Below are positions 60,610 to 64,000 of a stretch of 64,000 nt of DNA, piece by piece. This DNA is from Megaleporinus macrocephalus (lineage: Eukaryota; Chordata; Actinopteri; Characiformes; Anostomidae), in NCBI GenBank assembly GCA_021613375.1, contig CM038703.1, forward strand, positions 19,834,194-19,898,193, given 5' to 3'. How positions within the stretch are numbered: the first letter of the stretch is position 1; each line of letters opens with the position of its first letter. The notes below the pieces were generated by a model. It saw only the letters and a program-made list of their open reading frames with translations. It made no database searches and was not told the origin of the DNA. Made by a program: the position numbers and the translations under genes.

Positions 60610-61060
60610 TTAGGCACACCTACCTTGAATCTACATTTATAGACCATTTGGTCAGCTTCACTTCACTTACCACATATATGCGTAGTTTTTAGTCCTACAG
60701 TTATGGACATCTGCTTCTCTACATACTTTGTGAACCCACCTTTATCCTGTATATCAATGGTCAGGCCCCCATAGAGCAGGTATTACTTGGGTAGTAGTTT
60801 ATTCCCAGCAATGCAGTGACACTGTCACAAGTGGATTTTAAACACTGTGTCCATTCACTGTCCAGTCTATTCAGATATATTTACATTTTAGGTCCACATT
60901 GTAGATGTAAAGTCAGAGACAATAGCTCAGCTGTTGCTGTACAATTTGTGTTAGTCATCCTCTAGTCCTTCATCAGTGGTCACAGGACGCTGCCCACAGG
61001 ATGCTGCATGGCAAAAAGCTTTCTAGCAGTACTGTCAATGTCAGCAGCACTGGTTTAACC
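60610..61060. mobile_element. Fold-back interspersed element, left part
   Basis: It matches the copy at 61975-62592 in order: CATCTGCTTCTCTACATACT, GAGCAGGTATTACTTGGGT, AAACACTGTGTCCATTCACT and GTCATCCTCTAGTCCTTCAT. It provides one of the uninterrupted target sequences that prove the hAT insertion at 34705. The right part is missing. Confidence 0.65.
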
Positions 61061-61103
61061 TTGCTATGGTGTAACCCATCACTACGGGTCTATAAAAAAA
61101 ATA

Positions 61104-61239
<136 letters not shown>

Positions 61240-61974
61240 GGCAGTATATTGTGACACTAAGACTACAGGAATATTTACTAATGAGATACATTGAGAATAG
61301 ATAAAACAGGCAGTGTACACACACAACTCCTTGCTTTTCCTGTTTTCCCGGGAAAATTGTTCATGTCACCACAAATGTGCAGAAGTCTTAACAGCTATGA
61401 ATAAGAAACGTGTTTGCAGGTCTAAGGATGTGATGAGTCATACTGTAAGCAGGGATGAGAATCCGTAGTTGTAAATTGGATGATGGAAGTCAAAAAAGAA
61501 TGTTCTGATTGAAGTGACATGTCCAAAAATATGTTAGAGGCAAATAAAAATATGTTAGAGCCAAGCCTAAACAACTAGCGTTCTTAAAATGTACATGTGG
61601 CGATAACAAAAATGTCATCTCAGTATCTGCTGAACGGTGCGGCAGAATATTCAGACATTTGCTCAACAGATTATATAAAGATACCTACATAGGAGGGCCT
61701 ATTCTAGTCACCGCACCGAATTACACTTCTTATATAAATAAAACTTCAAAGTGCAATTGAGTCTCTACACAAGTTCCTAAATTAAAAACAAGAAATATAT
61801 ATTAAAAAAAAACATGGGGGCGTATTTGCTTTGAAGCTGTTCTTATTAGAGGTGAAGGATTAACTACACTGGAAGTGTTTTAAGTTTTTAACATGACTTG
61901 TTCATTAATTACTTGGGATGTAACTTAGGTTGCAGACTTTGTGTGAGACCTGTATTAAAATCTGACATATGCAT
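61240..61974. other. Unique stretch
   Basis: No gene or repeat family is recognised. Confidence 0.4.
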
Positions 61975-62592
61975 ATATACCAATCAGCCATAACATTAAA
62001 ACACAGGTTACAATACAGGAGCACTTTGCAGTTCTACAATCACAGCCTGTAGTCCATCTGTTTCTCTGTACACTTTGTGAGCCTCCCAAAGCATTCCAAA
62101 AGGACCACCACAGAGCATGTATTATTTGGGTGGTGGGTCATTCTCATCACTGAAGTGCTGGAGTTTTTAAACACTGTGTCCACTCTGTGTGCACTCTATT
62201 AGACACGACTACCTTGGTGGTCCACCACATAGATGTAGAGTCTTAGACAATAGCTCAGCTGCTGCTGCACAGTTTGTGTTGGTCATTCTCTAGTCCTTCA
62301 TCAGTGCTCACACGATTCTGCCCACAGAACACTATAAGCTGGCTGTTGCTAGTTGGTGGGCTATTCTATTTCTATTTTGTATTGTGAGAATTTTTCTATT
62401 TTGTATGTTCTATATTCTATTTATTTTATTTTAGTTTAATGTTTTGTTGCAACTATCCTGTGCACTTGTGGAACAGCTACTAACAACAATGTGTTCCTAC
62501 ATGGTAAGTGGAGCTGATAAACTGGACAATGTGTGTAGATTTAAGGAGGAGGTTTGAATGTTATGGCTGATAGGCTGATGGCTGATATATAC
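61975..62592. mobile_element. Fold-back interspersed element with both ends
   Basis: The left end (CAATCAGCCATAACATTAAA, from 61981) and the right end (TTTGAATGTTATGGCTGAT, with GGCTGAT repeated up to 62586) are inverted terminal repeats of about 20 bp. ATATAC flanks both sides (61975-61980 and 62587-62592), a possible target duplication. Inside, CACAGAGCATGTATTATTTG and CAGTTTGTGTTGGTCATTCT identify the family. An AT-rich run near 62364-62430 looks like a later expansion. It is non-coding. Confidence 0.7.
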
Positions 62593-62894
62593 AGTTTCTA
62601 TCGACTAGTTTCAAGCATGAAGCAATAAAATCAAATGTCCTGTATAACCGTACCAGGATGTAACAAAGAAACTGTTGATGTTATATTATCCAACATCATC
62701 TGCAACTTCTTTCTCTCTTAAACCAAAAAGCATACATGCTTACAATAGTTTGCTATTAATGAATAGGTTCAGACCATTTTACCAAGGCCTTAGACCATAA
62801 TTAGCTTGTAGAGCTATGGCTTGTTCACAATCATCTTTAGGAATGGCAAGGTGATGCATGCATGCTTTATAAATACTCTGACTCCTTAAACATT
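62593..62894. other. Short unique stretch
   Basis: About 300 bp leading into the transposase remnant; it may include the 5' untranslated part of that element. Nothing else is recognised. Confidence 0.35.
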
Positions 62895-63640
62895 GTAGCA
62901 ACAATCAGAAGCCAAGGGCTTCTCTAAGCAGTAGCCTAGCATATAAAAAATGACAGTAATTGATTCCCACAAAGAAGCAGGCTATGAGAAGATAGTAAAG
63001 CATTTTCAGGTAGCCATTTCCTCAGTTTTAAATGTAATTAAGAAATGGCCATTAATAAGAACACTGGAGGTCAAGGTGAGGTCTGGCTGACTCAGAAATC
63101 TTTCAGAGAGAACTGCCTGTAGGATTGCTAGAAAGGCAAATCAAAACCAATGTTTCACTGCAATAGACTTTTAGGAAGATTTAGCAGCTGGAGTTGCGGT
63201 GCACTGTTAAATATAGACTTTGTGGAAGAGAAAATCTGCCTCACATACCTAACATGAAATTTGCCATCGGAATTTTATAAAGGAACATCTAAACAAGCCT
63301 GACACATTTTGGAAACAAGTCTTCTGGAATGATATTACAACTGAATTTTTTTGGCTGCACTAAGCAAAGGTATGTTAGAGAAAAACAGAGTGTAGAAATC
63401 TTTAAGCAAGGGGTGGGTTGGTCATGCTTTGGGCATGTGTTGCAGCCACTGGCACAATTCACTGGTAGGGAGAAGAATGGATTCAATTAAATGCCAGCAA
63501 GGTCTGGAAACAAACATCTCTAAAAAACACTGAAGATGAAATCAGGATGGCTTCTATAACAGGACAATGATGCTAAACACACCTCAAAATCCACAATGGA
63601 CTACCTCAAGAGGCCCAAGGTAAAGGTTTCGCCATGAGTT
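62895..63640 (+). pseudogene. Tc1-like transposase pseudogene
   Basis: In order on the plus strand lie the N-terminal helix-turn-helix region (near 62940-63130: AGGCTATGAGAAGATAGTAA, then TAGCCATTTCCTCAGTTTTA), a linker with AAACCAATGTTTCACTGCAA, and the catalytic core: FWNDI near 63325, where the family usually has WTDE with the first Asp, and QDNDAKH near 63563, the second catalytic Asp. The Glu-containing C-terminus is lost after about 63640. Several frameshifts break the frame. In the family the enzyme moves DNA between TA sites in the nucleus. It belongs to a different subfamily from the Tc1-like remnants at 14.4 and 49 kb. Confidence 0.85.
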
Positions 63641-64000
63641 CCCCAACCTCATGTTATTTATGTACAGCTGTTTAAAGCCGTGTTCACTAGTCATGTACAG
63701 GCTGGGATCAGAATTTGACAAAATTGTTACCACTGAAGAATTTGGTGAAGTGTAGGAAGCATTATTTTTGTTTAGGTAGTGACAAAGAATAGTCAATCAC
63801 AGTTAAAGAAAAGGTAGAAGAATATCTGTTTAAAGTCCAAGTCAGTTACAAGTGGGAAGATGACTCTAATAGAAGTAAATGATTATACAATTAAATTGAA
63901 GAAAAGGCTATTATGAGTTCATTTATAGGAGCTCACCCATGCCCCAAATATTTGTCCTCATGCATGATCAACTATGTCGATATGTTTTTTCAACTGGGGC
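63641..64000. other. Unique end of window
   Basis: No gene or repeat is recognised. The minus-strand frame 63584-63796 is antisense to the end of the transposase remnant. Confidence 0.4.

Overview
The window reads as nuclear DNA of a ray-finned fish (teleost), probably an otophysan such as a characin, catfish or relative. The grounds are: no prokaryotic gene layout; AT-rich noncoding sequence; many di-, tri- and tetranucleotide microsatellites; and several repeat types typical of fish (tRNA-derived SINEs with GGAGGAAACCGGAGTACC-type bodies, Tc1-like transposons, hAT non-autonomous elements with 8-bp target duplications, CR1/L2-like LINE tails, solo LTRs). The lineage is an inference and cannot be fixed to a genus by reading alone.

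I found no convincing host protein-coding gene. Nearly all long open frames are chance frames, frames through tandem repeats, or fragments of transposable elements. Two stretches deserve a coding test: a 95-codon open frame on the minus strand at 13833-14120, and a decayed coding-like stretch at 51463-52155. The window is best described as a gene desert or long intron that holds many layers of mobile elements, plus unique-looking islands that may be conserved noncoding (regulatory) DNA (about 11.2-11.7, 16.8-17.3, 20.5-21.4, 23.6-23.9, 26.3-27.3, 29.3-30.0, 35.5-36.2, 54.4-54.9 and 55.5-56.7 kb). That reading cannot be confirmed without alignment.

Layout. 1-8 kb: mostly unique sequence, with a minus-strand SINE in a perfect 12-bp duplication at 1.5-1.8 kb. 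8-14 kb: microsatellites, a duplicated LINE tail and a cluster of MITEs. 14.4-16.4 kb: a dead Tc1-like element (transposase on the minus strand) with a TTAA-flanked MITE nested in it. 16.4-30 kb: mostly unique, with a SINE at 22.3 kb and a solo LTR at 22.7 kb. 30-38 kb: LINE C-terminus, a fold-back element, a SINE nested in another repeat, a hAT element nested in a fold-back element, and a second intact hAT copy. 39.8-46.4 kb: a 6.6-kb minisatellite of a 17-bp unit, the most striking structure here, with higher-order repeats, a solo LTR inserted in it, and a later duplication that copied the 3' part of that LTR. 46.4-54 kb: a deletion derivative of a Tc1 element, two more LTRs of the same family, and a LINE 3' tail. 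54-64 kb: unique sequence, a third hAT copy, two fold-back elements, a large A/TA/T palindrome and a plus-strand Tc1-like transposase pseudogene.

Nothing here works together as a pathway. The interest lies in insertion order, target-site evidence and tandem-repeat evolution. Family identities rest on remembered general features of fish repeats; positions, duplications and target-site matches were read directly from the sequence.
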